From Acidobacteriota bacterium (GTDB lineage: Bacteria > Acidobacteriota > Vicinamibacteria > Marinacidobacterales > Marinacidobacteraceae): a stretch of DNA of 64,000 nucleotides. The stretch is taken from contig JAJEIY010000073.1 of the NCBI GenBank assembly GCA_022828085.1, positions 1 through 64,000 on the forward strand. Reading direction: 5' to 3'. This document shows positions 45,783-54,406 of this stretch, piece by piece; positions within the stretch are counted from its first letter, which is position 1; each line of letters starts with the position of its first letter. The position numbers were made by a program, and so were the translations under genes. A model generated the notes under the pieces. That model made no database searches. It was not told where the DNA came from and saw nothing but the letters and a program-made list of their open reading frames with translations.

Positions 45783-47371
45783 CACATTGCGCCCGCGGCG
45801 CGCAGCATGGCTTCGGCGCCCAGCTTTCCGGGCGCGCCCATCACCCCGCCGCCCGGATGGACGCCGGAGCCGCACTGGAAGAGCCCCCGGATGGGCGTGT
45901 GGAATTGGGCCCAGCCGGCCGCCGGGCGCAGGAAGAAGAGCTGGTCGAGCCCGAGTTCGCCCTGGAAGATGTTGCCCTCGGTGAGCCCCGTGCGGCGCTC
46001 GATGTCGAGCGGGGTCAGCACCTGCCGTTCCAGGATGATGTCCGGGAGGTTCGGGGCGTACTCGGCGAGCGTGCCGATGACAGCGTCCCCGAAGGCGTCC
46101 CGCTGGGCATCCCAGTCCCCGTCTTCGCCGTTCAGGTGGTAGGGCGCGTACTGCACGAAGATGGACATGACGTGCTTCCCCGGGGGCGCCATCCCGGGGT
46201 CGATCAGCGACGGGATCATCACGTCGAGGAAGGGGCGCCGCGAGAAGCGTCCGTACTTGGCGTCGTCGTAGGCGCGTTCCAGGGTGAGGCTGTCGGGACT
46301 GATCGAGATGGCGCCCCGCAGGTGCCGCCCGGGGCCGGGCGACGCGGTGAAGTCGGGCAGCGCGTCGAGCGCCAGGTTCACCTTGCCCGAGGAGCCCTGG
46401 AACCGGTAGCGGCGGATGGCCTCGACGAACTCGCCGGGCAACTCGTCCGCATCGAGCATGCCGAGGAAGGTCCGCCGGGGATCCACGCTCGACGCGACCT
46501 GGTCGGCCAACACCTCCTCGCCGCCCTCGAGGACCACCCCGGCGGCCCGTCCGCCGCTGGTCAGAATCCGCTCGACGCCGGCGTTCGTGCGGATCTCGGC
46601 GCCGAAGCTCCGGGCGGCGCTCGCGAGCGTCTCGGCGACCGCGCCCATCCCGCCGCGCTGGAAACCCCACGACCGCGAGGCGCCGTCGATCTCGCCCATG
46701 TAGTGGTGGAGGAGCACGTAGGCGGTCCCCGGCGAGGAGATGCTCAGGAAGGTGCCGACGATGCCGCTCGCCGCCATGGTGGCCCGAAGGGCGTCGGTCT
46801 CGAACCAGCGGTCGAGGTAGTCGCCGGCGCTCGCCGTCATGAGCCGCGCGAGCTCGTGGAAACGCCGGTCCCCCAGTCCCGCGAAGTGCGACGCCAGTTC
46901 GACGAGGCCGCGGAGCTCCCGCGGACGGACCGATCCCACCCGCGGGGGCGTCATCGTGAGCAGCTTCCGGATCCCCTGGCCGAGCTGGTGCATCCGGAGC
47001 CCGAAGAGCGGGTAGTTGTCGGCGTCCCGGCGGGAGAACTGGAGAAGCGATTCGCGCGTCTTCGCCGGGTCGTGCCAGCGGGTCAGGGCCCTTCCGTCCG
47101 GCAGGGGAGTGAACGTCCCGTCGAGCGCCTGGAGCTGGAGGCCGTGCCGGGCGAGATCGAGGTCGTCGATGATCTGCGGCCGCAGCAGGCTGACCACGTA
47201 GGAGAAGACCGTGACCGTGAAGCCCGGCAGGATCTCCTCGCTGTAGGTCGCGCCGCCCACCCGTTCGTTCTTCTCGACGAGCAGGACGTTCCGGCCGGCC
47301 CGCGCCAGGTAGGCGGCCGCGATCAGGCCGTTGTGGCCGCCCCCGATGACGATGTCGTCGTAGCGGTTCAA
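45782..47371 (-). CDS. Phytoene-desaturase-like FAD oxidoreductase (PYROXD2-type)
   Basis: A 529-aa flavoprotein of the PYROXD2-like group. FAD fold DIVIGGGHNGLIAAAYLARAG followed by LLVEKNERVGG, and C-terminal motif GLFQCGSGVHPGGGVMGAPG. Start is TTG 47371. It is translationally coupled to the next gene, a paralogue, suggesting a heterodimer or sequential oxidations. Members catalyse desaturation or oxidation of unknown hydrophobic substrates. Confidence 0.85.
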   Translation of the reverse strand: MNRYDDIVIGGGHNGLIAAAYLARAGRNVLLVEKNERVGGATYSEEILPGFTVTVFSYVVSLLRPQIIDDLDLARHGLQLQALDGTFTPLPDGRALTRWHDPAKTRESLLQFSRRDADNYPLFGLRMHQLGQGIRKLLTMTPPRVGSVRPRELRGLVELASHFAGLGDRRFHELARLMTASAGDYLDRWFETDALRATMAASGIVGTFLSISSPGTAYVLLHHYMGEIDGASRSWGFQRGGMGAVAETLASAARSFGAEIRTNAGVERILTSGGRAAGVVLEGGEEVLADQVASSVDPRRTFLGMLDADELPGEFVEAIRRYRFQGSSGKVNLALDALPDFTASPGPGRHLRGAISISPDSLTLERAYDDAKYGRFSRRPFLDVMIPSLIDPGMAPPGKHVMSIFVQYAPYHLNGEDGDWDAQRDAFGDAVIGTLAEYAPNLPDIILERQVLTPLDIERRTGLTEGNIFQGELGLDQLFFLRPAAGWAQFHTPIRGLFQCGSGVHPGGGVMGAPGKLGAEAMLRAAGAM

Positions 47372-47464
47372 GGGTTCGCCGTTCGGGTGTCTGCGGTGGG
47401 GAAGGTCAGGGGCGCGGGGCGCGCGATCCTACCGCCAACGCCCCTTGGCGGGCTGATGGCGCAC

Positions 47465-47516
47465 CGGCTTGGAACGCCGACCTCCGGTCGGCACGCGCTG
47501 CGCGACCGCGCAGCGC
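47465..47516. repeat. REP-like two-hairpin element
   Basis: CGGCTTGGAAC, hairpin GCCGACC-TCC-GGTCGGC (47476-47492), then a 10-bp perfect hairpin GCGCTGCGCG-AC-CGCGCAGCGC (47495-47516). Remaining parts of 47372-47689 show no gene. Confidence 0.7.
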
Positions 47517-47689
47517 ACGGCACGACGCCGACCTGCGGGGTGGTTCTCTCTTGCGGTGCAACCGGGCGGAGGGGACGCTCCCGGATCTGTGTCGCCCAAG
47601 GCGAATGGCGGGACGTCGCCCGCGGGCCTTCGGCCCGCCGTGCCGACCCGAGGTCGCCGTTCCAGGCTGTCCTCGTGATCGGTGTCATA

Positions 47690-47711
47690 GATTATCTAGT
47701 CACAGATAATC
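47690..47711. promoter_or_regulatory. 8-bp inverted repeat upstream of the DUF234 ATPase gene
   Basis: GATTATCT-AGTCAC-AGATAATC, AT-rich in GC-rich surroundings, 20 nt before the ATG at 47732. A candidate operator, parallel to the inverted repeats before the other ATPase-nuclease genes. Confidence 0.5.
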
Positions 47712-47731
47712 GTGTACATCATAATATCCAC

Positions 47732-49120
47732 ATGCAGTTTCTGAACCGCACGGCCGAACTCGACCGGCTGGACGCCGTGCTCCGCCGCCCGGGGAGCTTC
47801 GCGGCGATCTGGGGGCGCCGCCGGGTCGGGAAATCGCGGCTGCTCCTCGAATGGTCGTCGCGGCACGACGGCCTCTACACCGTCGCCGACCTTTCGGCCG
47901 CGCCGGTCCAGCGCCAGTACCTGGCGGAGGCGGTGGCCCAGCGGTTCCCCGGCTTCGCTTCGGTCGAGTATCCGGACTGGCGATCCTTCCTGGATCGGCT
48001 GCGGGCCGAAGCCGCGGCCGCGCGATGGCCGGGGCCGTTCATCCTCGACGAACTGCCGTACCTGCTCGTGGCGGACCCGACCTTCGCCAGCGTCCTCCAG
48101 AACTGGCTCGACCGTCCCGGGCCGCGTCCGTCCCTGGTAGTGAGCGGCTCCAGCTGGCGCATGATGCACGGCGCGCTACTCGGCGCCGGGGCGCCGCTTT
48201 ACGGTCGGTCGGTGGAGGCGTTTGCAGTCCAGCCCCTCCGCCCCGGAATCCTGGGTAACGCCTTCCCGGGTTCCCGTCCGCGCGAGCAGGTGTCGCTCTA
48301 CGCGCTCTGGGGCGGCACGCCGCGGTACTGGGAACTCGCGGAGCGGTTCGGCGCCGATCTCGAGGCCGCCGTGGACGCTCTGGTGCTCGACCCCGCCGGG
48401 CCGCTGCACGACGAGCCGGACCGCCTGCTCCGCGAGGAAACCCCCTCGGCGTCGTCCCTGCGGCCGCTACTGGACGTGATCGGCGCCGGTTCTCATCGGA
48501 TCAGCGAAATTGCCGGGCGCCTGGGGAAACCCGCTTCGAGCCTTTCGGGGCCGCTCGCGACTCTCTGCGAGATGCGGCTGCTCCACCGGGAGATTCCCTT
48601 CGGGAGTCCGCCGCGCTCCGGAAAACGCAGCCTCTACCGGATCGAGGATCCCTTTCTGCGGCTCTGGTTCCGGGTGGTCGCGCCCCACCGCGCGTCACTC
48701 GCGGCGGCGCCTCGGGAACCACGGCTCGCTTACTGGATGCGCGCCCGTCCGGCCCTCGAGTCCCTGGCGTGGGAGGAACTGTGCCGGATGGCGACCCCCA
48801 CGCTCCACCGGACGGACTCGCCGACCGGCGCCCTCGGCCCCTGGGAGCCCGCGCAGCGCTACTGGCGGCGGAACGAGCCCGAGGTGGACCTCGTCGCGCG
48901 GTCGGTGGACGGCGAGCGGCTGCTCGTCGGCGAGGTGAAGTGGACGGCGGAGCGACGGCGCCGCCACCCGCCGGAACGGCCGGTCTCCGCGCACTTGCCC
49001 GGCGCGAGAGACGCCGAGGTCATTCATGCCCGCTTCGTTCCCGATCCCCCACGCCGCCGCTCCGGGGTGCCGGACATTCACGAGGTGAGCGCGGCGGACG
49101 TGCTGGCCGCGCTCCGGTAG
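47732..49120 (+). CDS. ATP-binding protein with DUF234 nuclease-like domain
   Basis: A 462-aa ATPase of the archaeal-ATPase/DUF234 type. N-terminal Walker A GRRRVGKSR (28-36), Walker B-like PFILDELPYLL, sensor VVSGSSWRMM, a winged helix (HRISEIAGRLGKPASSLSGP) and a C-terminal PD-(D/E)XK-like core (NEPEVDLVARS then LLVGEVKWT). It starts at ATG 47732 directly after an AT-rich inverted repeat. Biological role unknown; related genes are scattered accessory elements. Confidence 0.82.
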   Translation: MQFLNRTAELDRLDAVLRRPGSFAAIWGRRRVGKSRLLLEWSSRHDGLYTVADLSAAPVQRQYLAEAVAQRFPGFASVEYPDWRSFLDRLRAEAAAARWPGPFILDELPYLLVADPTFASVLQNWLDRPGPRPSLVVSGSSWRMMHGALLGAGAPLYGRSVEAFAVQPLRPGILGNAFPGSRPREQVSLYALWGGTPRYWELAERFGADLEAAVDALVLDPAGPLHDEPDRLLREETPSASSLRPLLDVIGAGSHRISEIAGRLGKPASSLSGPLATLCEMRLLHREIPFGSPPRSGKRSLYRIEDPFLRLWFRVVAPHRASLAAAPREPRLAYWMRARPALESLAWEELCRMATPTLHRTDSPTGALGPWEPAQRYWRRNEPEVDLVARSVDGERLLVGEVKWTAERRRRHPPERPVSAHLPGARDAEVIHARFVPDPPRRRSGVPDIHEVSAADVLAALR

Positions 49121-49153
49121 CGGCGGCGGATACGCCAGCCAAAGCCGGGGGAA

Positions 49154-49519
49154 TCAGCGGGCCGGCGTCGGTCGCGACGATGCCTTCTCCCATTGAGCGA
49201 ACGTTTCGATGTCCTCTTTCAGGGTGGCCGCGTCGCCGCGGATGACGGGGATGCCCAGTTGGGATACGTGCCGCATGAAATCAGCGACGGGGAGCCTCGA
49301 GATTTCCGCGGCCCGGCCGAGGGAGAGGCTCTCGCTTCGGTAGAGGGCCGTGGCGATCGCCAGCCGGATGCCCGGCTCGCCGAGTAGCGAGTCGTCGCTG
49401 AGATGGATCAGCACTGCTTCCGGACGGTCGCGGTCGAGGACGATCACCGGGTCCGTGCGGGCTTCCCGAAGCGCGGTGGAGGGGTCGTTCCTGAGTTCGC
49501 GGACGGTGACTGCCTTCAT
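49154..49519 (-). CDS. Phd-type antitoxin fused to UPF0175 domain
   Basis: A 121-aa protein. Residues 1-50 resemble Phd/YefM antitoxins (MKAVTVRELRNDPSTALREA, PVIVLDRDRPEAVLIHL) and residues 60-110 the UPF0175 domain (RLAIATALYRSESLSLGRAAEISRL, quoted in parts: ATALYRSESLSLGRAAE, LGIPVI). GGGAGG lies upstream of ATG 49519. No toxin gene follows; the ATPase gene at 49606 is divergent. UPF0175 proteins are often antitoxin-like partners of PIN toxins, so the toxin may have been lost. Confidence 0.72.
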   Translation of the reverse strand: MKAVTVRELRNDPSTALREARTDPVIVLDRDRPEAVLIHLSDDSLLGEPGIRLAIATALYRSESLSLGRAAEISRLPVADFMRHVSQLGIPVIRGDAATLKEDIETFAQWEKASSRPTPAR

Positions 49520-49605
49520 CGTGGTGAGGCCTCCCACTTCGGGTACAAGTCTTTCAGAGCATTGTTGTCCTTGCAAATTTGTAGTGTCACGTCAAAAATA
49601 CAAGG

Positions 49606-50802
49606 ATGATTCCACGTCGCATGGCGACCGAGATCCGCGAAGCTCTTCGTTGGCAGCCGGCGGTCGCTCTTCTCGGCCCGCGTCAGGTTGGCAAGACGAC
49701 CCTCGCGCAGGCGATCGGACGCGAGACGGATTCGGTGTATTTCGATCTCGAAGATCCGGACGAGCGCGAGAAGTTGCGTGAGGCCCGGACGTTCTTCGAC
49801 CGTCACGAAGACCGCCTCGTCATCCTCGACGAAATCCACCGGGCGCCGGAACTGCTGCTCACGCTCCGGGGGGCGATCGATCGGGGTCGCAGCCGCGGGC
49901 GGCGGGCGGGACGATTCCTGATCCTGGGTTCGGCGTCCCTCGACGTGCTGCGGGAAACCGGCGAGACCCTGGCCGGCCGGGTTTCCTACCGCGAACTCCT
50001 TCCATTGGACATCCTGGAGATTCCCGACGATTCCGGCTCCAAGGACACACTGTTTCTCCGCGGCGGATATCCGGAGGCCTTTCTCGCGCCGTCCGACGAG
50101 GTCAGTTTCCATCAGCGTCGCGACTTCATCCGCACTTATCTCGAGCGCGAGGTGGCGTGGATGAACTCGAGGCTCCCCGCCGACACGCTGGGACGTCTCT
50201 GGACCATGCTGGCCCACACGCAGGGTGCTCTCCTGAACGCCTCGCGCCTCGCCAGCTCACTCGGCGTCACCGTCCACACCGTGAACCGCTACCTCGGGGT
50301 GCTCAGCGACCTGCTGCTCGTCCGCAAGCTCCCGCCGGTCCACGCCAACATCGGCAAGCGGCTGGTCAAGTCCCCGAAGGTTTACCTACGCGACAGCGGG
50401 TTCGTGCATGCCCTCCTCGACCTGCCGACCTTCGACGCGCTGGTCGGCCACCCGGTCGTCGGAGCGTCCTGGGAGGGCTTCGTGATCGAGAACCTGCTGG
50501 CAGCGGCGCCCGACCGGACTCAGGCCAGCTTTTTCCGCACTGCCGCCGGCGCGGAGATGGACCTCGTGCTCGACTTCCCGGGCGGCGAGCGCTGGGCGGT
50601 CGAGACGAAATGGAGCCGGGTGCCGCGACCCACCAAGGGCTTCCACCTGGCCCGCGAGGCGCTGGCGCCGGACCGCTGCTTCCTGGTGGGGACGGGTCCG
50701 GATCGCTATCCGGTCAACGACAAGGTGGAGGCCATCGGTCTCCGCGAACTGGCGGCTGAGTTGCTGGCGCGCAGTTCATCCTCATTCGTGGAACGGAGGT
50801 AG
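49606..50802 (+). CDS. AAA+ ATPase with DUF4143 nuclease-like domain
   Basis: A 398-aa member: Walker A GPRQVGKTT (24-32), Walker B RLVILDEIH, sensor LILGSASLD, helical part (SRLASSLGVTVHTVNRYLGVL) and the nuclease-like core AEMDLVLDFPG then WAVETKWS. AT-rich DNA with a short inverted repeat (TTGTA/TACAA near 49578-49602) precedes its ATG at 49606. Divergent from the Phd/UPF0175 gene. Directly downstream lies a decayed duplicate of its last codons. Confidence 0.85.
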   Translation: MIPRRMATEIREALRWQPAVALLGPRQVGKTTLAQAIGRETDSVYFDLEDPDEREKLREARTFFDRHEDRLVILDEIHRAPELLLTLRGAIDRGRSRGRRAGRFLILGSASLDVLRETGETLAGRVSYRELLPLDILEIPDDSGSKDTLFLRGGYPEAFLAPSDEVSFHQRRDFIRTYLEREVAWMNSRLPADTLGRLWTMLAHTQGALLNASRLASSLGVTVHTVNRYLGVLSDLLLVRKLPPVHANIGKRLVKSPKVYLRDSGFVHALLDLPTFDALVGHPVVGASWEGFVIENLLAAAPDRTQASFFRTAAGAEMDLVLDFPGGERWAVETKWSRVPRPTKGFHLAREALAPDRCFLVGTGPDRYPVNDKVEAIGLRELAAELLARSSSSFVERR

Positions 50803-50807
50803 GGGTA

Positions 50808-50889
50808 CGGCGTCGGCCCGGATCGCTATCCGGTAACCGTCGCGTTCGAAGCGACCGGCCTGCGAGAGCCGGCCGCTGCGCTACGGGTC
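50808..50889 (+). pseudogene. Remnant of a DUF4143 ATPase 3' end
   Basis: This stretch reads GVGPDRYPVTVAFEATGLRE..., paralleling GTGPDRYPVNDKVEAIGLRE at the end of the intact gene just upstream, with one clear shared core at DNA level (GGATCGCTATCCGGT). No start or ATPase part remains. It looks like the tail of a second, deleted paralogue. Confidence 0.55.
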
Positions 50890-50943
50890 CCGGGGCGCCC
50901 GCGTCGGGTCCCCACGTCGGGGCGGGACGGCGTCCCCGAAGCC

Positions 50944-51582
50944 TCAGGATCCGCTCGGCTGCCCGATCACGCCGCAGGCGAAGCGGGCTCCGCCTCCACC
51001 GAGCGCCGCCGGATCGTCGGAGTAGTTGTCTCCCCCGGCATGGATCATGAGCGCCCGCTCCGCCACCTGGGTCCGGTCCGTGATGCGCGGCGCGGTCACC
51101 GCGGTGGTCGCGGTTCCGTCGGCCCCGGCGACCAGCCGCGGAAGGTCGCCGAGATGCCCGTTGCCTTCCGGTCCTTCGTGCCGCCCCGTCTCCTCGGGGT
51201 CGTAGTGGCCGGCGGCGGCGCCGCCGGGAACCACCGTTCCGTCGTCCTTCGTGGACGGTCCGCAGTCGGGGTTCGCGTGGACGTGAAAACCGTGTTCTCC
51301 GGGGGTCAGGCCGGTCAGATCCGGCGTGAACACGGCGCCGTCCCCGCTGTCGGCGATGGTCACCGTGCCGACCATCTCCCCGTTTCCGGTCTCGGTGAGG
51401 GCGTACATCGTGACGGTCAACGGTTCCGGCGGAGGCGGAGGCGGGGGAGGAGGCGGCGCGGGGGCCGGAGTGGGTGTCGTCCCGGCGTCATCGCCGTCGC
51501 CGCAGCCGGCGAGGGTCCATGCGCCAAGCGCAGCGACGAGTGCGACAGAAAAGCAACGCACACCAAAGCCTCTGTTGTTCAT
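50944..51582 (-). CDS. sodC: Cu/Zn superoxide dismutase lipoprotein
   Basis: A 212-aa periplasmic enzyme dismutating superoxide. Lipobox LAGC (24-27), a Pro-rich linker (PAPAPPPPPP), then the SodC fold. Cu ligands are HGFHVHANPDCG and LMIHAGGDNY; the bridging His and Zn ligands are in GHYDPEE and GNGHLGDLP; the substrate-guiding Arg and second Cys lie in GGARFACGVI. ATG 51582 is preceded by GGGGAGATTC. It stands 132 nt after the beta-propeller gene end on the same strand. Confidence 0.92.
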   Translation of the reverse strand: MNNRGFGVRCFSVALVAALGAWTLAGCGDGDDAGTTPTPAPAPPPPPPPPPPEPLTVTMYALTETGNGEMVGTVTIADSGDGAVFTPDLTGLTPGEHGFHVHANPDCGPSTKDDGTVVPGGAAAGHYDPEETGRHEGPEGNGHLGDLPRLVAGADGTATTAVTAPRITDRTQVAERALMIHAGGDNYSDDPAALGGGGARFACGVIGQPSGS

Positions 51583-51713
51583 TCGCGAGAATCTCCCCGG
51601 ATGGACCCGTCGGGTGAAGCCACCCATGCATTCTGCGGATCGTACGCCGAAAACGGTCGCGGCCATCGCGACAGATGCGCCTTCCCGGGACGCGTCCCGG
51701 AACCCGACGGCGG

Positions 51714-52781
51714 CTACGGAACCAGCGCCAGCCCCCAGGGTCCCGCCCCCACCTCGATCCGGGTCACGATCTCGAGCGACTGCGTATCCAGCACGGTGAC
51801 GTCGTTCGAGGGCCCGTTCGCGGTGTAGAGCCGGCTCCCGTCAAAGGAGAGCGCGAGGCCCCAGGGCCGCTCGCCCACCTCCACGTTGGCGGTCACTTCC
51901 CCCGAGGCCAGGTCGATCACCGAGACCGTCTTCGAGCGGCCGTTCGCGACGTAGAGCGTCCCGGCGTCCGGGGAGAGCGCGACTCCCATGCTCCGTGAGC
52001 CCTCCGGCAGCGGGATGGTGCGGCTCACCCGGTTCTCGGCGACCACGATCTCGGAGACGTTGCCGGCGATCTCGGCGGAGACGTAGGCGTAGGTCCCGTC
52101 CGGGGTGAAGACCAGGTCGCGTGGCCGGTGACCGACAGTGATCCGCGTGATCTCGTCGCCCGTCGAGGTGTCGAGCACCGTGACGTCGTGGTCGGTCTCG
52201 CCGGTCACGTAGGCGAGGGTCCCGTCCGGGCTGATGCGCACGCCCTCGGGCTCCGCCCCCACCGGCACCGTCCGGAAGATCTCGCCCGACTCGAGGTCCA
52301 CGAGGCTCGCCTCGTCGGTGTCCTCGTTCGAGACCACGATCCGGGCGCCGTCGGGGGTGATGTCGAAGCTCTCGGGGTCCGAGCCGCCGGGCAGCATCCG
52401 CGTCCGGACCTGGGCGCGGAGATCCACCTCGGCGATGCCGTCGAAGCGCTTGTCGGGCTCGGCGCAGCCTTCTTCTTCCATCCAGGGCGGACACTTGGGC
52501 GAGCCCGAGACCGCCACGTAGGCCATTCCGCCGTCCGGGGACGCCCGCACGCCGCGCGGCCGCCGGCCGACCTCGATCTCGGCGAGGACCTCGTGGGTGG
52601 TGGTCGCGACGACGCTCAGGGTGCCGCCGTCCTCGTTCGTGACCAGCAGCAGCGGGCCGGCGGCCGGGTCAGCGGCGGCCGGGTCCGCGGGTTCCGCCGC
52701 TGGCTCCGGCTCCCCGGAACCCCCGCAGCCGGCCGCGAAGACCCACAGCAGCGCTGCGGAAGCGAACGCGGCCCGCCGCAT
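51714..52781 (-). CDS. Beta-propeller lipoprotein (YncE-like, PQQ-associated)
   Basis: A 355-aa protein: lipobox AAGC (about 16-19), Ala/Pro linker, then about seven YVTN-type blades (GRRPRGVRASPDGGMAYVA, EPEGVRISPDGTLAYVT, ERPWGLALSFDGSRLYTAN). It matches the beta-propeller proteins that accompany PQQ-dependent catabolism genes. It is last in the cytochrome c-PQQ dehydrogenase operon, and its ATG overlaps the upstream stop by 1 nt. It may assist electron transfer or act as a periplasmic lactonase-like protein. Confidence 0.82.
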   Translation of the reverse strand: MRRAAFASAALLWVFAAGCGGSGEPEPAAEPADPAAADPAAGPLLLVTNEDGGTLSVVATTTHEVLAEIEVGRRPRGVRASPDGGMAYVAVSGSPKCPPWMEEEGCAEPDKRFDGIAEVDLRAQVRTRMLPGGSDPESFDITPDGARIVVSNEDTDEASLVDLESGEIFRTVPVGAEPEGVRISPDGTLAYVTGETDHDVTVLDTSTGDEITRITVGHRPRDLVFTPDGTYAYVSAEIAGNVSEIVVAENRVSRTIPLPEGSRSMGVALSPDAGTLYVANGRSKTVSVIDLASGEVTANVEVGERPWGLALSFDGSRLYTANGPSNDVTVLDTQSLEIVTRIEVGAGPWGLALVP

Positions 52782-54406
52782 CAGTCGTCGTTCCCGCCGT
52801 CCGCGCCCGGCGAGAGCGCAAAGGTGAGGATGGACTGCCCCGCCGCGATCGAGACGTACTGCTGTCCGTTGAGCGCGAAGCTCATCGGGGCCGCCCGGAC
52901 GCCGCCGCCCACGTAGAAGTCCCAGAGCGCCTCACCGGTGTCGGCGTCGAGCGCGAAGAGGTTGCCCTCCTGCGTTCCGGAGAACACGACCCCGCCGGCG
53001 GTCGCCATGACTCCGGACACCGCCGGGGTCAACTGCTTGAACTCCCACTTGAGTTCGCCGGTCAGGGCGTCGAGCGCCCGCACCGCGCCGTAGGTCTCGT
53101 CCGCGTCGGGCCGCCGTTCGCCGCCGCCCAGGAAGGGAGTTCCCGGCTCGTACTCGGCCTCGCTCTTGAAGTAGATGGACGACATCTCCCGGGTCGGCAC
53201 GAAGAGCGACATTCGGCCCGGGTCGTAGGCGGGGCTGTACCAGTTCGTGGAGCCGGCGAGGCTCGGCCACACCAGCGTGCCCTCCTCGCTCGGCTCCATG
53301 TTGGGAACGCGCACCGGCCGGCCGTTCTCGTCGATCCGCTCGGCCCAGGTCTGGGTGGCGTACTGGGTGGCGCGCAGGAACTGCCCGGTCTCGCGGTCGA
53401 GCACGTAGTAGAAGGCGTTGCGGTTGGCGTGGATGACGAGCTTGCGCGTCGCGCCTTCCCACTCGGCGTCCACCAGCACCGGGATCTGGTTGGCGTCCCA
53501 GTCGTGGACGTCGTGCGGGGTGTACTGGAAGTACCACTGCATCTCGCCGGTGTTCACGTCGAGCGCGACCAGCGAGTCGGTGTAGAGGTTGTCGCCGGGG
53601 CGGGAATCGCCGTTCCAGTCCGGGGCGGGGTTCCCGATCGGCCAGTACAAAAGGCCGAGGTCGGGGTCGTAGGAGCCGGTCAGCCAGGTGGCCCCGCCTC
53701 CCGTCTTCCAGCTGTCGCCGCCCCAGGTGTCGTTGCCGGGCTCCCCCTCGGCGGGAATGGACCACCAGCGCCAGGCAAGCTCGCCGGTCTCCGCGTCATA
53801 CGCGTCCAGGAACCCGCGCACGCCGGCCTCGCCGCCGCTGATCCCCACGATCACCTTGCCGTCCACCGCGAGCGGCGCCGCGGTGACCGCGTAGCCGACC
53901 GCGTTGTCCGCGATCTGCGTCTCCCAGCGGACGTCGCCGTGGGTCCGGTCGAGCGCGATCAGGCGCGCGTCGAGCGTCCCGAAGAACAGGGTGTCGCCCA
54001 GGATCGCGATCCCGCGGTTGGTGCGGGGGAAGCCGATGTTCAGCGTCTCGTCGGCGATGATCGGGTCGTAGCGCCAGAGGCGCCGCCCGGTATGGGCGTC
54101 GAGCGCGGCGATCGTGCTCGGCGGCTCGGCGATGTACATGACGCCGTCCGCGACCAGCGGGGTCACTTCGACCCGGCCGGTGGTGCCGGTCTGGTAGATC
54201 CACGCCGGGCGCAACCGGGAGACGTTCTCCTTGTTGATCTGGTCGAGCCGGCTGAACCGCTCCGACTTGTAGTTGCCGGAGTACATGAGCCAGGCGTCGG
54301 GGTCGTCGTCGGCGTTCAGGAGCCGCGAGTAGGACACCTGCGCCAGCGCCGGAGCGGCGGCGAGGGCGATGAGGATGGCGATTCCAACCAGTCTGCGGGT
54401 GGTCAT
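52781..54406 (-). CDS. PQQ-dependent alcohol/aldehyde-type dehydrogenase
   Basis: A 541-aa periplasmic quinoprotein. Signal peptide (MTTRRLVGIAILIALAAA), then the eight-bladed propeller with tryptophan docking motifs (ALDAHTGRRLWRYD, ALDADTGEALWDFYVGG), the pocket sequence NDTWGGDSWKTGGGATW and the active-site region HDVHDWDANQIPVL with the catalytic Asp. No C-terminal heme domain is present; the adjacent cytochrome c gene, overlapping by 4 nt (ATGA), supplies it. No pqq synthesis genes are in the window. Confidence 0.88.
   Translation of the reverse strand: MTTRRLVGIAILIALAAAPALAQVSYSRLLNADDDPDAWLMYSGNYKSERFSRLDQINKENVSRLRPAWIYQTGTTGRVEVTPLVADGVMYIAEPPSTIAALDAHTGRRLWRYDPIIADETLNIGFPRTNRGIAILGDTLFFGTLDARLIALDRTHGDVRWETQIADNAVGYAVTAAPLAVDGKVIVGISGGEAGVRGFLDAYDAETGELAWRWWSIPAEGEPGNDTWGGDSWKTGGGATWLTGSYDPDLGLLYWPIGNPAPDWNGDSRPGDNLYTDSLVALDVNTGEMQWYFQYTPHDVHDWDANQIPVLVDAEWEGATRKLVIHANRNAFYYVLDRETGQFLRATQYATQTWAERIDENGRPVRVPNMEPSEEGTLVWPSLAGSTNWYSPAYDPGRMSLFVPTREMSSIYFKSEAEYEPGTPFLGGGERRPDADETYGAVRALDALTGELKWEFKQLTPAVSGVMATAGGVVFSGTQEGNLFALDADTGEALWDFYVGGGVRAAPMSFALNGQQYVSIAAGQSILTFALSPGADGGNDD

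Noticed and set aside
44229..47371. Carotenoid biosynthesis operon
   Set aside because: Only desaturase-like flavoproteins are present; there is no phytoene synthase or cyclase and the sequences fit PYROXD2-type proteins better.
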